In this document: positions 1-8,362 of the stretch, one piece after another
Layout of the letters: each line of letters begins with the position of its first letter
How positions within the stretch are numbered: position 1 is the first letter of the stretch
Assembly (NCBI GenBank): GCA_029555885.1
Contig: JAKPQT010000695.1
Coordinates: forward strand, 1-33,241
Length of the DNA stretch: 33,241 nucleotides
Source: Chloroflexota bacterium
Lineage (GTDB): Bacteria; Chloroflexota; Anaerolineae; CG2-30-64-16
Direction of reading: 5' to 3'
Translations under genes and position numbers: made by a program
Notes under the pieces: generated by a model
Told to the model about the DNA's origin: nothing
Seen by the model: only the letters and a program-made list of their open reading frames with translations
The model's database searches: none

Positions 1-71
1 CCGTCCACCCGCTCAGGATGCTCACGCCCTGAGACTAAGAGATACCTCGCCGACAGGCACCAGGCCTGCGC
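1..71. repeat. Fragment of the CCGCTCAGGATGC repeat family at the left edge
   Basis: Bases 8-22 read ACCCGCTCAGGATGC, the same core found near 17151-17164 and 29745-29759 in this window. The rest of the element is probably cut by the window edge. Nothing else is recognised downstream of the glycosylase stop codon; no T-rich terminator is visible. Confidence 0.5.
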
Positions 72-797
72 CTACCGTGCAACCAGCTCGCGCACCGTTG
101 TCCACACGCGGTCGAACATCTCCGGTGTCAACCGGCCCGTCTGCGTGTTCTGGCGGGAGGGGTGATAGGAGGTGACGACGGTCGGCAGCCGCCCCGCGTC
201 AGGCCCCGCGGCGAGCGGCACAACTGCGGCATGGGCGAAGCGCGGCAGCAGCGCGATCCGGCCCGCGAACCCCGGCAATCCCTGGTACACGCGTAGCACC
301 GCGTCGTACCCGATGCGGCCGAGTGCCACGATGACCTGCAAGCGGTCGAGCAGCGCAATCTCCTCGACCAGGTACGGCCGGCAGGTGTTCAGCTCTTCGG
401 GCGTCGGCTTGTTGTCCGGCGGCGCACAGCGCGCCGCGGCCGCGACGTATACGTCGGTCAGCGCCAGCCCGTCGTCCCGGCGCCGCGCTGTCGGCTGGTT
501 GGCGAATCCCGCGCGATAGAGCGCGGCGTACAGGAAGTCGCCCGAGCTGTCGCCCGTGAAGACGCGGCCGGTCCGGTTGCCGCCGTGCGCCGCGGGGGCC
601 AGCCCCACGATGAGCACGCGCGCAGCGCGATCTCCGAACCCCGGCACGGGCCGGCCCCAGTACTCCTCATCGCGATACGCGCGGCGCTTGACCCGCGCGG
701 TCTCCTCGCGCCACGCCACCAGGCGCGGGCATACGCGGCAGGCAACGATACGCGCCTCCAGGCTGTCCCAGGCATCTGTGTTCAGACTGTGATTCAT
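72..797 (-). CDS. udgB: Uracil-DNA glycosylase, family 5 (UdgB type)
   Basis: DNA-repair glycosylase that removes uracil and other deaminated bases from DNA. Of 241 residues, 65-83 read GLAPAAHGGNRTGRVFTGD, the family-5 active-site signature, with Ala rather than the acidic residue of other UDG families at the water-activating site. The second signature, SYHPSRQNT, lies near the C-terminus. Four cysteines (Cys20, Cys23, Cys124, Cys139) match the 4Fe-4S ligands of family 4/5 enzymes. Length is normal for the family. The ATG at 797 is the first in-frame start; no strong Shine-Dalgarno precedes it. It is transcribed away from crtB. Such enzymes are usual in thermophiles, actinobacteria and Chloroflexota. 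Confidence 0.93.
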   Translation of the reverse strand: MNHSLNTDAWDSLEARIVACRVCPRLVAWREETARVKRRAYRDEEYWGRPVPGFGDRAARVLIVGLAPAAHGGNRTGRVFTGDSSGDFLYAALYRAGFANQPTARRRDDGLALTDVYVAAAARCAPPDNKPTPEELNTCRPYLVEEIALLDRLQVIVALGRIGYDAVLRVYQGLPGFAGRIALLPRFAHAAVVPLAAGPDAGRLPTVVTSYHPSRQNTQTGRLTPEMFDRVWTTVRELVAR

Positions 798-959
798 GCT
801 ATAATTAAAGCACAGATTTCTGCTCTCGGAGCAATCGGCCCCTGCCGCTGGCAGCCACGATCACGGACCTGCATCCGATTCAGGCTTTCCTCGTATAGTA
901 AGTGGGCGCCAGCGCTCGTCTACGATGTAGAATCCTGTGTGCAAACCTTAAATCTTTCA

Positions 960-1007
960 ATACACCTTATACAATCTATTGACAAACATAGAATAGCATG
1001 CTATACT
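960..1007 (+). promoter_or_regulatory. Promoter of the first crtB with 11-bp direct repeats over the -35
   Basis: A near-perfect sigma-70 promoter: TTGACA at 979-984, 17-bp spacer, TATACT at 1002-1007. ATACA units at 960 and 969 and TGACA at 980 form direct repeats; the last two are exactly 11 bp apart and include the -35. The block TTATACA-N2-CTATTGACAAA (967-986) recurs at 10588-10607 before the selenoprotein gene. A 12-bp palindrome, ATAGCATGCTAT (993-1004), overlaps the spacer and -10. The 11-bp repeat layout over a -35 resembles operators of CarH-type B12 photoreceptors; that assignment is inference. Confidence 0.75.
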
Positions 1008-1070
1008 GATTTATACTAAGCCAACAGGAACTGGGACCGCAATTGCGGCCCGCACAAGGGAGCTAACCGG

Positions 1071-2090
1071 ATGAACGCAGCAGGGACAACATGGGAACAA
1101 CATCTGTATGCGTTGGCACTGCCAGGGCCGGAAAATGAGGCCCCCTATCCTCCGGCGTCACAAGAAACAGAGCTGCTGGAGCAGGCGTATGCCTACTGCA
1201 ACGGGCTTGCCGGCGCCAATGGCCGCACCTTCTACCTGGCCTCCCGGCTGCTGCCCGAAGAGAAGCGCCGCGCCGTGCGCGCCCTCTATGCCTTCTGCCG
1301 CGTCACGGACGACCTGATCGACCGGTCGGCAGGCGACCTGGAGGCCGGGCTGGCTGCGTGGCGCAGTTGCACGATGGCGTTCCCGCCGCCGTGCGACAAC
1401 CCGGTGGCGGTGGCCTGGGCTGACACACGCACGCGCTACCGTATCCCCGCACGGTATGCCGAGCAGCTCGTGCAGGGCGTAGCGGCTGACCTGCAGAAAA
1501 AACGGTATGCGAATTTCGAGGAGTTGACCGTCTACTGCTACGGCGTGGCATCCACCGTGGGCCTGATGTCCATGCACATCGTCGGCTATTCGGGACGGGA
1601 CGCGATCCCTTACGCGGTCAAGCTCGGCGTCGCGATGCAGCTCACCAACATCCTGCGCGATGTGCCCGAGGACTATGCGGCAGGCCGCATCTACCTGCCC
1701 CAAGATGAACTGGCTGCGTTCGGGCTCAGCGATGAGGACATCGCCGCAGGCCGGAACGACGATCGCTGGCGGCGATTCATGCAGTTCCAGATTGCGCGCA
1801 ACCGCCAGCTCTATGCCGAGGCGCTGCCGGGCGTCGCGAAGCTCGCGCCTGCGGGCCGCTATGCCGTGGCGGCGGCGGAGCTGTACCGGGCGCTGCTGGA
1901 CGATATCGAGCAGCACGATTACGATGTGTTCAGGCACCGCGCCCACCTCAGCACGTTCGGCAAGCTGCGCCGGCTGCCTGCGGCCTGGCTACGCGCCCAC
2001 CGCGGCGAGTATGCTGATCTGCAGGTCGAGCCATTCGGTGGGTTGGGCGGTGAGATACCGGGCCAACTGACCCAGGCCTCTGTGCGGTAG
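1071..2090 (+). CDS. crtB: Phytoene synthase (squalene/phytoene synthase family), copy 1
   Basis: Condenses two geranylgeranyl-PP to phytoene, the entry step of C40 carotenoid synthesis. The two aspartate-rich Mg-PP sites are intact: DDLID at residues 80-84 and DVPED at 197-201, followed by the typical AGRIYLPQDEL. Length, 339 residues, is slightly long because of an N-terminal extension of about 35 residues. The ATG at 1071 follows AGGGAGC with good spacing, and the gene has its own strong promoter. It is clearly diverged from the second copy at 20441, so this is not a recent duplication. A squalene- or hydroxysqualene-forming role cannot be excluded from sequence, but the pigment context favours phytoene. 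Confidence 0.92.
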   Translation: MNAAGTTWEQHLYALALPGPENEAPYPPASQETELLEQAYAYCNGLAGANGRTFYLASRLLPEEKRRAVRALYAFCRVTDDLIDRSAGDLEAGLAAWRSCTMAFPPPCDNPVAVAWADTRTRYRIPARYAEQLVQGVAADLQKKRYANFEELTVYCYGVASTVGLMSMHIVGYSGRDAIPYAVKLGVAMQLTNILRDVPEDYAAGRIYLPQDELAAFGLSDEDIAAGRNDDRWRRFMQFQIARNRQLYAEALPGVAKLAPAGRYAVAAAELYRALLDDIEQHDYDVFRHRAHLSTFGKLRRLPAAWLRAHRGEYADLQVEPFGGLGGEIPGQLTQASVR

Positions 2091-2126
2091 GCCCTTCTGA
2101 ATCGGCTGGAATGTCAATGGCAAAGC

Positions 2127-2199
2127 GTGGAGTCGAGCTTTAGCCGGTTTCAGAGTGTACATGCGCAACCAGCCTGACCGGCTGAAGCCTCGACTCCAC
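2127..2199. repeat. MITE-like inverted repeat, copy 1 (GGAGTCGAGxCTTTAGCCGG arms)
   Basis: Left arm 2127-2147 and right arm 2178-2199 are near-complementary (one bulge, one mismatch) around a loop of about 30 nt containing GTGTACA. A second copy with the same arms and the same GTGTACA in the loop lies at 22933-23002. It has no coding capacity, so it is probably a non-autonomous palindromic element. It lies between crtB and the next gene and could act as an RNA stem-loop. Confidence 0.8.
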
Positions 2200-2220
2200 T
2201 CATATTACTGAGGTGAACAG

Positions 2221-3144
2221 ATGCGAGTGATTATTGCGGGAGGGACGGGTTTCATCGGGCGGAATCTGGCCGCGGACCTGGCAAGTAGCGGGCATGAGGT
2301 CGTATTATTGAGCCGCAACCCGGCGAAGGCCAGCGGGCTGCCGGCGGGCGTGCGCGCTGAGCGATGGGACAGCCGCAGCGCGGCGGGCTGGGGGCCGCTC
2401 GCTGACGGCGCGGGTGCGATCGTCAACCTGGCAGGCGAAAACCTGGCCGGCAGCGGCTTCCTGCCGAGCCGGTGGACGCCGGAGCGCAAGGCGCTCATCC
2501 GCCAGAGCCGGTTGGATGCGGGCCGCGCAGTGGTAGAGGCGGTGTCTGCGGCGCGCATCAAGCCGCGCGTGGTCATCCAGTCGTCGGGCATCGGGCACTA
2601 CGGCTCGCGCGAGGACAAGCTGTTGACCGAGGCCGACCCGCCCGGCACCGACTTCCTGGCCCAACTGACCGTGGACTGGGAGAACAGCACCGCGGCCGTA
2701 GCCGCGCAGGGCGTCCGCCACGTCAGCATCCGTTCTGCGGTCGTGCTCAGCCCCGAAGAAGGTGCATTGCAGCGGCTGATTCTGCCGACGAAGCTGTTTG
2801 CCGGTGGGCCGATGGGCAGCGGAAGGCAGGGCTTCGCGTGGATTCATCCCGTGGACGAGACCGCCGCGATCCGCTTCCTCATCGAGCACGACGCGGCAAC
2901 CGGTCCGTTCAACCTCGTGGCGCCTGACCCGACAACCTATGCCGAATTTGCGCGGACGCTCGCCCGTGTCATGGGCCGGCCGTACTGGCTTCCCGTACCC
3001 GACTTTGCGCTGCGCGCCCTCCTCGGTGAGGTTGCCAGCGTCGTCCTGGAGGGCCAGCGCGCTGCGCCGCAGCGGCTGCTCGATCTCGGCTTCAGCTTCC
3101 GCTTCCAGACCGCCGAAGCCGCGCTCCGCGACCTGCTGCGCTGA
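2221..3144 (+). CDS. TIGR01777-family NAD(P)-dependent epimerase (extended SDR, YfcH/SDR39U1-like)
   Basis: Cytosolic atypical short-chain dehydrogenase of 307 residues. It opens with GGTGFIG (residues 7-13), the Rossmann dinucleotide motif, and contains the family-typical RxSRLDAGRAVVEAV, QSSGIGHYG, SIRSAVVLSP, FAWIHPVDE and FNLVAPDP. The family has been called 'cell division inhibitor SulA-like', which is misleading; the physiological substrate is unknown. The start is supported by GAGGTG seven bases upstream of ATG. It is followed 49 bp later by a SRPBCC protein, and the SDR plus SRPBCC pair often sits in light- or stress-induced carotenoid loci. Function here is inferred only from that context. 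Confidence 0.88.
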   Translation: MRVIIAGGTGFIGRNLAADLASSGHEVVLLSRNPAKASGLPAGVRAERWDSRSAAGWGPLADGAGAIVNLAGENLAGSGFLPSRWTPERKALIRQSRLDAGRAVVEAVSAARIKPRVVIQSSGIGHYGSREDKLLTEADPPGTDFLAQLTVDWENSTAAVAAQGVRHVSIRSAVVLSPEEGALQRLILPTKLFAGGPMGSGRQGFAWIHPVDETAAIRFLIEHDAATGPFNLVAPDPTTYAEFARTLARVMGRPYWLPVPDFALRALLGEVASVVLEGQRAAPQRLLDLGFSFRFQTAEAALRDLLR

Positions 3145-3176
3145 GTTACTCGTTACTCATTACTCGTTACTGATCA
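3145..3176 (+). repeat. Tandem GTTACTC/ATTACTC short repeats
   Basis: Directly after the SDR stop codon is a run of imperfect 7-10-bp units built on GTTACTC and ATTACTC. The same units, in both orientations, recur at 12125-12215 and, degenerately, before the biotin carboxylase gene at about 32655-32664. It looks like a dispersed intergenic repeat. Confidence 0.6.
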
Positions 3177-3193
3177 GAATTGAGACCCATCCC

Positions 3194-3637
3194 ATGAAAT
3201 TCGAACACCGCTTCCGCGTCAAGGCCTCGCTGGACCAGGTCGCGCAGTTTCACAGCCGGTCGGCCAGCATGCCGGCGATCACCCCGCCGCCGATGATCGT
3301 GCGCGTCCACGCCGCGCCGGAACAGCTCAAGAGCGACGACGAGATGGACTTCACCCTCTGGGCCGGACCGCTGCCCATCCGCTGGGTCGCGCGCATCGAA
3401 AACGCCGGCAGGAACGGCTTCACCGACCGCCAGGTGCGCGGGCCGTTCGCGTCATGGGTCCACCGGCACAACTTCCGCAAGGTCACCCCTGAACTGACGG
3501 AGGTCTATGACCACGTCGAGGCGACAGTCAAGCGTCACGCGTTCTGGGGCCCGGTCGGCTGGCTCATGTGGCTCGGCATGCCGGTCCTCTTCCGGTTTCG
3601 CGCCAGCCGGACGCGGCGGCTGTTGGAGACGAATTGA
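3194..3637 (+). CDS. SRPBCC-family (START-like) ligand-binding protein
   Basis: Predicted 147-residue cytosolic protein of the polyketide-cyclase/START-like fold, which binds hydrophobic ligands in a helix-grip pocket. It starts MKFEHRFRVKASLDQVAQF, the usual first strand and helix of the fold; the segments WAGPLPIRWVARI and YDHVEATVKRHAFWG are also typical. The longer open frame upstream overlaps the SDR gene in another frame and is rejected; ATG 3194 gives the family-like N-terminus, though its Shine-Dalgarno is weak. It may bind an isoprenoid or carotenoid intermediate, since pigment desaturase genes follow, but no ligand can be read from the sequence. Confidence 0.82.
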   Translation: MKFEHRFRVKASLDQVAQFHSRSASMPAITPPPMIVRVHAAPEQLKSDDEMDFTLWAGPLPIRWVARIENAGRNGFTDRQVRGPFASWVHRHNFRKVTPELTEVYDHVEATVKRHAFWGPVGWLMWLGMPVLFRFRASRTRRLLETN

Positions 3638-3676
3638 AGATCACAGATTGAAGATTGAAGGTTGAAGGGGTGGGGA
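3638..3676 (+). repeat. GATTGAAG direct-repeat tract supplying a ribosome-binding site
   Basis: Four imperfect (A/G)(A/G)TTGAAG units run from the SRPBCC stop codon to the next gene. The last unit contributes AAGGGG at 3665-3670, the likely Shine-Dalgarno for the GTG at 3677. Confidence 0.55.
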
Positions 3677-5233
3677 GTGAGTGAGCGGGTGGTAGTAATC
3701 GGCGCGGGCATCGGTGGGCTGACCGCAGCGGCGCGGCTCGCGCAGCACGACCTTGACGTGACGGTGCTCGAGGCGCACGTCTACGCAGGCGGCTGCGCGG
3801 GGACGTTCTACCACCAGGGCTACCGCTTTGATGCGGGTGCGACGCTCGCTGCCGGGTTCGAGCCGGGCGGAGGCATGACGCAGTTGGGCGCGGCGCTGGG
3901 CATCACCTGGCCCGTCACGCCCGCGGAAGTGGCAATGCAGGTCCACCTGCCCGGCGGCGCAACCGTCACCCGCTGGGCCGACCCACACCGCTGGGCCGAG
4001 GCCCGGCTGACGGCCTTCGGCCCCGCAGCCGAGCGCTTCTGGCGCTGGCAGGAAGCCACCGCCGACCGCCTGTGGGAGCTGGCGCTTCGCCGGGTCCCCT
4101 GGCCGCCCCAAGGCCCGGCGGATGCCGCCGCGCTGCTCAGGGCGGGCGCACGCGCGACGCTCGCGCAGCCCTGGCGCGCGCCCGCGCTGGCCGCGGATGC
4201 GCTGCGTCCCGTCGCCGCACACCTGCGCGCTATGCCGCCTCACCTGCGCCAGTATGTGGATGGACAGTTGCTCATCGCCGCACAGGCGACAGCCGCCCAT
4301 GCCAACGCGCTGTACGGCGCGGCTGCGCTGGACATGCCGCGCCGCGGGGTCGCGCACGTGCACGGGGGCATCGGCCAGCTCGCCGCGGCCCTGGTCGACG
4401 CGGTGCGCCGCGCCGGCGGCGAAGTCCGTTTCCGCCAGCGCGTCACGGGAGTCCGCTCCCGCGCGGACGGCGGCTACGTGATCCGCACCAGTAAGGGCGC
4501 AGAGTTCTCCGCCGACCAGGTCATCTTCAACCTGCCGCCGTGGGATGCCGCCGCGTTGCTCGAAGAAGACGCTCCGCCGCGCATATCGGGCGCCCGGCTG
4601 CCCGCAGACGGCTGGGGCGCGTTCATGCTGTACGTGGGACTGGACGCATCCGGCTTTCCCGCCGATATGCCGCTGCACCACCAGGTGCTCCTGCGCGAGC
4701 CGCTCGGTGAGGGCAACAGCATTTTCCTCTCGTTGAGCCTGCCGGAAGATGCCGGCGCCGGTCCACACAGCCGCGCGCCAGAGGGCCACCGCGCACTGAC
4801 GCTCAGCACGCACACGGACCTGCGCGCGTGGTGGCGGCTGTTCGAGACGGACCGGCCTGCCTACGAGGCGCGCAAGACGGAATACACCGACCGCGTTCTG
4901 CAGGCCGCGGAGGTTGCGCTGCCCGGCCTGCGCGGGGCTGCGCGCCTGGTCCTGCCCGGCACACCGGTAACCTTCCAGCGATTCACCAATCGAAGCCGCG
5001 GTTGGGTGGGCGGCTTCCCACAGACCTCGTTGCTGCGCGCATGGGGGCCGCGCCAGGGCCACGGCCTCTGGCTGGTGGGCGACAGCATCTTCCCCGGCCA
5101 GTCGGTCCTGGCAACCGCGCTCGGCGGCGGGCGTGTCGCAGATGCGCTGGTGCGCAGCTCGACCCGTTCGCTCTATTCTCGCGGCAGCGATAAAATCACT
5201 GTGACAACTTTCACAGGAGGAAATAGGCCATGA
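3677..5233 (+). CDS. CrtD/CrtISO-like carotenoid desaturase or isomerase (FAD)
   Basis: FAD-dependent amine-oxidase-fold enzyme of 518 residues. The N-terminal [17 protein letters not shown] is the dinucleotide-binding motif, followed by [15 protein letters not shown]. The C-terminal GGFPQ and [26 protein letters not shown] match the cyanobacterial-type C-3',4' desaturase (CrtD) and carotene isomerase group better than classic CrtI. It would act on carotenoids at the membrane. GTG 3677 is chosen over TTG 3662 because AAGGGG lies six bases upstream and the glycine motif then starts within eight residues. Its stop overlaps the next ATG (ATGA at 5230-5233). Desaturase versus isomerase cannot be settled from sequence alone. 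Confidence 0.8.
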   Translation: MSERVVVIGAGIGGLTAAARLAQHDLDVTVLEAHVYAGGCAGTFYHQGYRFDAGATLAAGFEPGGGMTQLGAALGITWPVTPAEVAMQVHLPGGATVTRWADPHRWAEARLTAFGPAAERFWRWQEATADRLWELALRRVPWPPQGPADAAALLRAGARATLAQPWRAPALAADALRPVAAHLRAMPPHLRQYVDGQLLIAAQATAAHANALYGAAALDMPRRGVAHVHGGIGQLAAALVDAVRRAGGEVRFRQRVTGVRSRADGGYVIRTSKGAEFSADQVIFNLPPWDAAALLEEDAPPRISGARLPADGWGAFMLYVGLDASGFPADMPLHHQVLLREPLGEGNSIFLSLSLPEDAGAGPHSRAPEGHRALTLSTHTDLRAWWRLFETDRPAYEARKTEYTDRVLQAAEVALPGLRGAARLVLPGTPVTFQRFTNRSRGWVGGFPQTSLLRAWGPRQGHGLWLVGDSIFPGQSVLATALGGGRVADALVRSSTRSLYSRGSDKITVTTFTGGNRP

Positions 5234-6174
5234 AAGTGGGGATTGTCGGCAGCGGACAGGTTGGCGGCACAGCCGCCTATGCGATGGTGATGACCGGCGT
5301 TGGCCGCGAGATTGTGATGGTGGATGTCAGCCGGGAGCGCGCCCAGGCCCAGGCCGAAGATATCTCCCACGCGGTGCCCTTCGTACACGACCCGCTGGAT
5401 GTATACGCGGGAGAATATACGGACCTTAAGGGCTGCCGTGCGGTGGTCATCGCAGCCGGCGTCGGCCGCCAGCCAGGCGAGTCGCGGCTGCAACTGCTCC
5501 AGCGCAATGCGGCAGTCTTCCGGCAAGTGGTGCCTCAGGTGCTGGAACATGCCGGGGATGCAGTCCTGGTGCTGGCGACGAACCCGGTGGATGTCACCAC
5601 GCACCTCACCGCGGCCATCGCAGCGGAACACGGCATCCCCAGCAGCCGCGTCATCGGCTCCGGCACGACGCTGGACACGGCCCGGTTCCGCACCCTGCTG
5701 GCCGAACACCTGCGCGTCGATCCGCATCACGTCCACTGCTACGTACTGGGCGAGCACGGCGATTCACAGGTGCTGACATGGTCGCTGGCGACCGTCGGCG
5801 GCGCGAGCGTGCGCGAGTTCTGCGATCTGCGCGGGATCACGCTGGACGAGAGCGTCATGCAGGACATCGACCAGCGGGTGCGCTTCGCGGGCCGCTCGAT
5901 CATTGCGGGCAAAGGTGCGACATATTACGGCATCGGCAGCGCACTTGCCAGTATCGTGGACGTGATACTGCGCGACGAACGCGCGATCATGACCGTTTGC
6001 ACCCCCCTGCCCGAAGTCGCGGGTGTGCGGGACGTGACGGTCTCGCTGCCCCTGCTGCTCGGCGGCAGCGGGGTGGTTGCCAGCCTGCCCGTGAGGTTGG
6101 ATGAAGGGGAGACCGCGGCGCTGCACGCGGGTGCGGCGGCCGTCCGCGAGGCGATTGACAGCCTGGGGTTGTAA
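5230..6174 (+). CDS. L-lactate/malate dehydrogenase family, with Arg at the specificity position
   Basis: NAD-dependent 2-hydroxyacid dehydrogenase of 314 residues. [16 protein letters not shown] is the Rossmann motif, and GEHGDS carries the catalytic His (His176) next to DTARFR and [10 protein letters not shown]. From memory of the family, overall sequence is closest to Thermus-type L-lactate dehydrogenase. In the active-site loop (residues 76-86, [11 protein letters not shown]), Arg80 occupies the position of LDH Gln102. Arg there is the textbook determinant of malate dehydrogenase, while the rest of the loop stays LDH-like. It is translationally coupled to the preceding gene (ATGA) and has a strong AGGAGG. 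Substrate could be oxaloacetate/malate or another dicarboxylic ketoacid. Confidence 0.9.
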   Translation: MKVGIVGSGQVGGTAAYAMVMTGVGREIVMVDVSRERAQAQAEDISHAVPFVHDPLDVYAGEYTDLKGCRAVVIAAGVGRQPGESRLQLLQRNAAVFRQVVPQVLEHAGDAVLVLATNPVDVTTHLTAAIAAEHGIPSSRVIGSGTTLDTARFRTLLAEHLRVDPHHVHCYVLGEHGDSQVLTWSLATVGGASVREFCDLRGITLDESVMQDIDQRVRFAGRSIIAGKGATYYGIGSALASIVDVILRDERAIMTVCTPLPEVAGVRDVTVSLPLLLGGSGVVASLPVRLDEGETAALHAGAAAVREAIDSLGL

Positions 6175-6479
6175 GTTCAGGGGTTCGTAGTCGGCGCTTA
6201 TGAAGATCAACAAATCAGGTCGGTCCTATAGTCACGCTTGGACCTCACCTCGTGCGGCCTTCGGCCGCCCACCCCTCTCCCACACTGTGGTGTGGGAGAG
6301 GGGAATAGTGCAAATGGGTTCTGGGCAGCAAAGCTGCCCAGAACCCTTCACAAACAGCTTCCCGCCCCCGTTCAGCGGGGGCGGGAAGGCGAGCAAAGCT
6401 CGCACGGGGTGGGGGCCACAGACTACCGAGCCATTTTGTCAAAGTGCAAAAGCCCCTCCTAATACGAACCTTGGAAAGA
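6175..6479. repeat. Intergenic tract with five consecutive hairpins
   Basis: No gene is seen here. Stem-loops follow one another: 6254-6268 (GCGGCC arms), 6272-6303 (14-bp arms), 6316-6346 (14-bp arms, AAA loop), 6358-6388 (13-bp arms) and 6389-6403 (6-bp arms, AAA loop). All arms are perfect. Together they resemble a nest of dispersed palindromic elements and would strongly structure any read-through RNA between the dehydrogenase and the aldo/keto reductase. None has a clear T-tract, so a classical rho-independent terminator is not shown. Confidence 0.75.
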
Positions 6480-7448
6480 ATGGTGACCAAAGTGCAGGGT
6501 GAGCGAATCGAGTTGGGCCGGACAGGGCTGCATGCACCGCCGCTAGGGCTCGGCACGTGGCAGTGGGGCGATACCATGATGTGGAACTACGGCCAGGGCT
6601 ACGCGGAGGCGGAAATCCAGGCCGCGTTCGATGCCAGCCTGACCGCGGGCGTGAACCTGTTCGACACCGCGGAGATGTATGGCCGGGGGCAGTCCGAGCG
6701 GTTTCTGGGCGGGTTCGTCAAAGCTCATGTCGCCGCGGGCGGCGAGCGGCCCATCATTGCCACGAAGTACATGCCCTACCCCTGGCGGCTGACCAAGGGG
6801 CGGCTCACGGCGGCCCTGCGCGACAGCCTGGACCGGCTGGGCCTGGACCAGGTGGACCTCTACCAGATTCACTGGCCGTTCCCGCCGCGCTCCGTGACGA
6901 CCTGGGCCGATGCGCTGGCGGATGCGGTCGAGGCGGGTCTGACGCGCGCGGTGGGCGTCAGCAACTACAGCGTGGATCAAATGCGCCGCGCGCATGAGAC
7001 TCTGACGAAGCGCGGAGTGCCGCTGGCGAGCAACCAGGTGCAGTACAGCCTGCTCTACCGCCAGCCGGAGCGGAACGGCCTGCTCGCGGCATGCCAGGAG
7101 CTGGGCATCGCGCTGATCGCCTACAGCCCGCTGGCAAAAGGCTTACTCACCGGCAAGTATGCGCCCGGCAGCCGGCCCGCGGGCCTGCGCGGGCGGCGGT
7201 ATAACGATGAGGTGCTGGGGAAGGTCGCCCCGTTGAGCGGGCTGCTGCGGGACATCGGACAGGCGCACGGCAAGACCCCCAGCCAGGTGAGCCTCAACTG
7301 GCTCATCTGCAAGGGGACGTTGCCGATCCCCGGCGCGAAGAATGCGCGACAGGCCGCGGAGAATGCGGGCGCGCTGGGCTGGCGGTTGGGCACGGATGAG
7401 GTGGCCGCGCTGGAGCAAGCGGCGGATGCGACAGGGGTGACGGCATAG
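6480..7448 (+). CDS. Aldo/keto reductase
   Basis: NADPH-dependent oxidoreductase of 322 residues with a TIM-barrel fold. The catalytic tetrad is visible: Asp62 and Tyr67 in NLFDTAEMYGRG, Lys96 in IATKY, His131 in YQIHWPF. The C-terminal IPGAKNARQAAENAGALGW is the usual cofactor-binding segment. Family motifs resemble plant and bacterial pyridoxal-reductase-like AKRs, but the substrate is unknown. ATG 6480 is preferred over GTG 6444, which lies inside the preceding repeat-rich tract; GGAAAG lies just upstream, very close to the ATG, so GTG 6483 is an alternative. It is followed after two bases by an SDR gene, implying co-transcription. Confidence 0.9.
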   Translation: MVTKVQGERIELGRTGLHAPPLGLGTWQWGDTMMWNYGQGYAEAEIQAAFDASLTAGVNLFDTAEMYGRGQSERFLGGFVKAHVAAGGERPIIATKYMPYPWRLTKGRLTAALRDSLDRLGLDQVDLYQIHWPFPPRSVTTWADALADAVEAGLTRAVGVSNYSVDQMRRAHETLTKRGVPLASNQVQYSLLYRQPERNGLLAACQELGIALIAYSPLAKGLLTGKYAPGSRPAGLRGRRYNDEVLGKVAPLSGLLRDIGQAHGKTPSQVSLNWLICKGTLPIPGAKNARQAAENAGALGWRLGTDEVAALEQAADATGVTA

Positions 7449-7450
7449 CG

Positions 7451-8362
7451 ATGGGTACGTTACAGGATCGGGTCATTGTGATTACGGGCGGCAGCCGGGG
7501 CCTCGGCCTGGCAAGCGCACGGGCATGCGCGCGGGAAGGCGCCGCGGTGGTGCTGGCCGCGCGGGATGAAGGGGCCGTGGCGCAGGCGGAGGCCACGCTC
7601 CAGGGCGAAGGGTTACAGGTGGTCGGCACGACCTGCGACGTCAGCGACACCGAGCAAGTGGAGGCGCTGGCGCAGTTCGCCGTGGCCCACTTCAAGCGCT
7701 TCGACGTCTGGGTCAACAACGCGGGCTACAGCGCGCCCTACGGCCCGGCTGCGCACGTCGCGCCGTCCGCCTTCATGCGCGTGATCGAGACGAACATCAT
7801 CGGCACGTACAGCGGCTCGATGGTCGCGCTGCGCTACTTCCTGCCTGCGCGCCGCGGCAAGCTCATCAATATCCTGGGCCGCGGGTCGAACGGCGAGGCT
7901 TCGCCCAACCAGGCCGCCTATGCGGCCAGCAAGGCATGGGAAGCCAGCTTTACACGGTCGCTGGCGAAGGACTATCGGGACTCCGGCATCGGCATCCACG
8001 CGTACAACCCGGGCATGATGACCACCGACTTCCTGACCGACCTGGTCGCGGTTGCGGGGTTTGAGCGCCGGCTCCAGCGCGCCATGCCCACGATCATCCG
8101 CATGTGGGCCAAGCCGCCGGAAGTCCCCGCGCAGCGGGTGGCGTGGCTGGCCTCCGCCGCGACGGACGGCAAGACCGGGCTGGAACTGCGGGAGATGAAT
8201 GCGCTGAACATGGCCGCAGGCGCGCTCCGCGAGGGCTGGGCTCGGCTGACCCGGCGCCAACCGGCCGGCCCTGAAGTCAAGATTACACTGGTACCCGCCG
8301 TGCTGCCGCTGCCGCCGCGCCACGGCGCGCCCGTAGGCGAGAAGTGGGAGCGGGGGTCATGA
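7451..8362 (+). CDS. Short-chain dehydrogenase/reductase
   Basis: Classical SDR of 303 residues. GGSRGLG at residues 13-19 is the cofactor motif and NNAG at 89-92 the structural motif; Tyr157-x3-Lys161 (YAASK) with Ser146 forms the catalytic site. The C-terminal extension of about 50 residues beyond the core has no recognised domain. The gene lies two bases after the AKR stop and overlaps the lycopene cyclase ATG by four bases (ATGA at 8359-8362), so it is co-transcribed with carotenoid synthesis. It could act on a carotenoid or other isoprenoid alcohol or ketone; that is inference from position only. Confidence 0.9.
   Translation: MGTLQDRVIVITGGSRGLGLASARACAREGAAVVLAARDEGAVAQAEATLQGEGLQVVGTTCDVSDTEQVEALAQFAVAHFKRFDVWVNNAGYSAPYGPAAHVAPSAFMRVIETNIIGTYSGSMVALRYFLPARRGKLINILGRGSNGEASPNQAAYAASKAWEASFTRSLAKDYRDSGIGIHAYNPGMMTTDFLTDLVAVAGFERRLQRAMPTIIRMWAKPPEVPAQRVAWLASAATDGKTGLELREMNALNMAAGALREGWARLTRRQPAGPEVKITLVPAVLPLPPRHGAPVGEKWERGS

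Noticed and set aside
585..1019. 144-codon plus-strand ORF upstream of crtB
   Set aside because: Overlaps the glycosylase gene antisense and the crtB promoter; no motifs or ribosome-binding site.
3641..5062. 473-codon minus-strand ORF
   Set aside because: It is the antisense shadow of the CrtD-like gene: Arg/Ala/Gly-rich, no family motifs, no Shine-Dalgarno.
6200..6502. Small ORFs in the hairpin tract
   Set aside because: Encoded almost wholly by palindromic repeats, with no coding signature.
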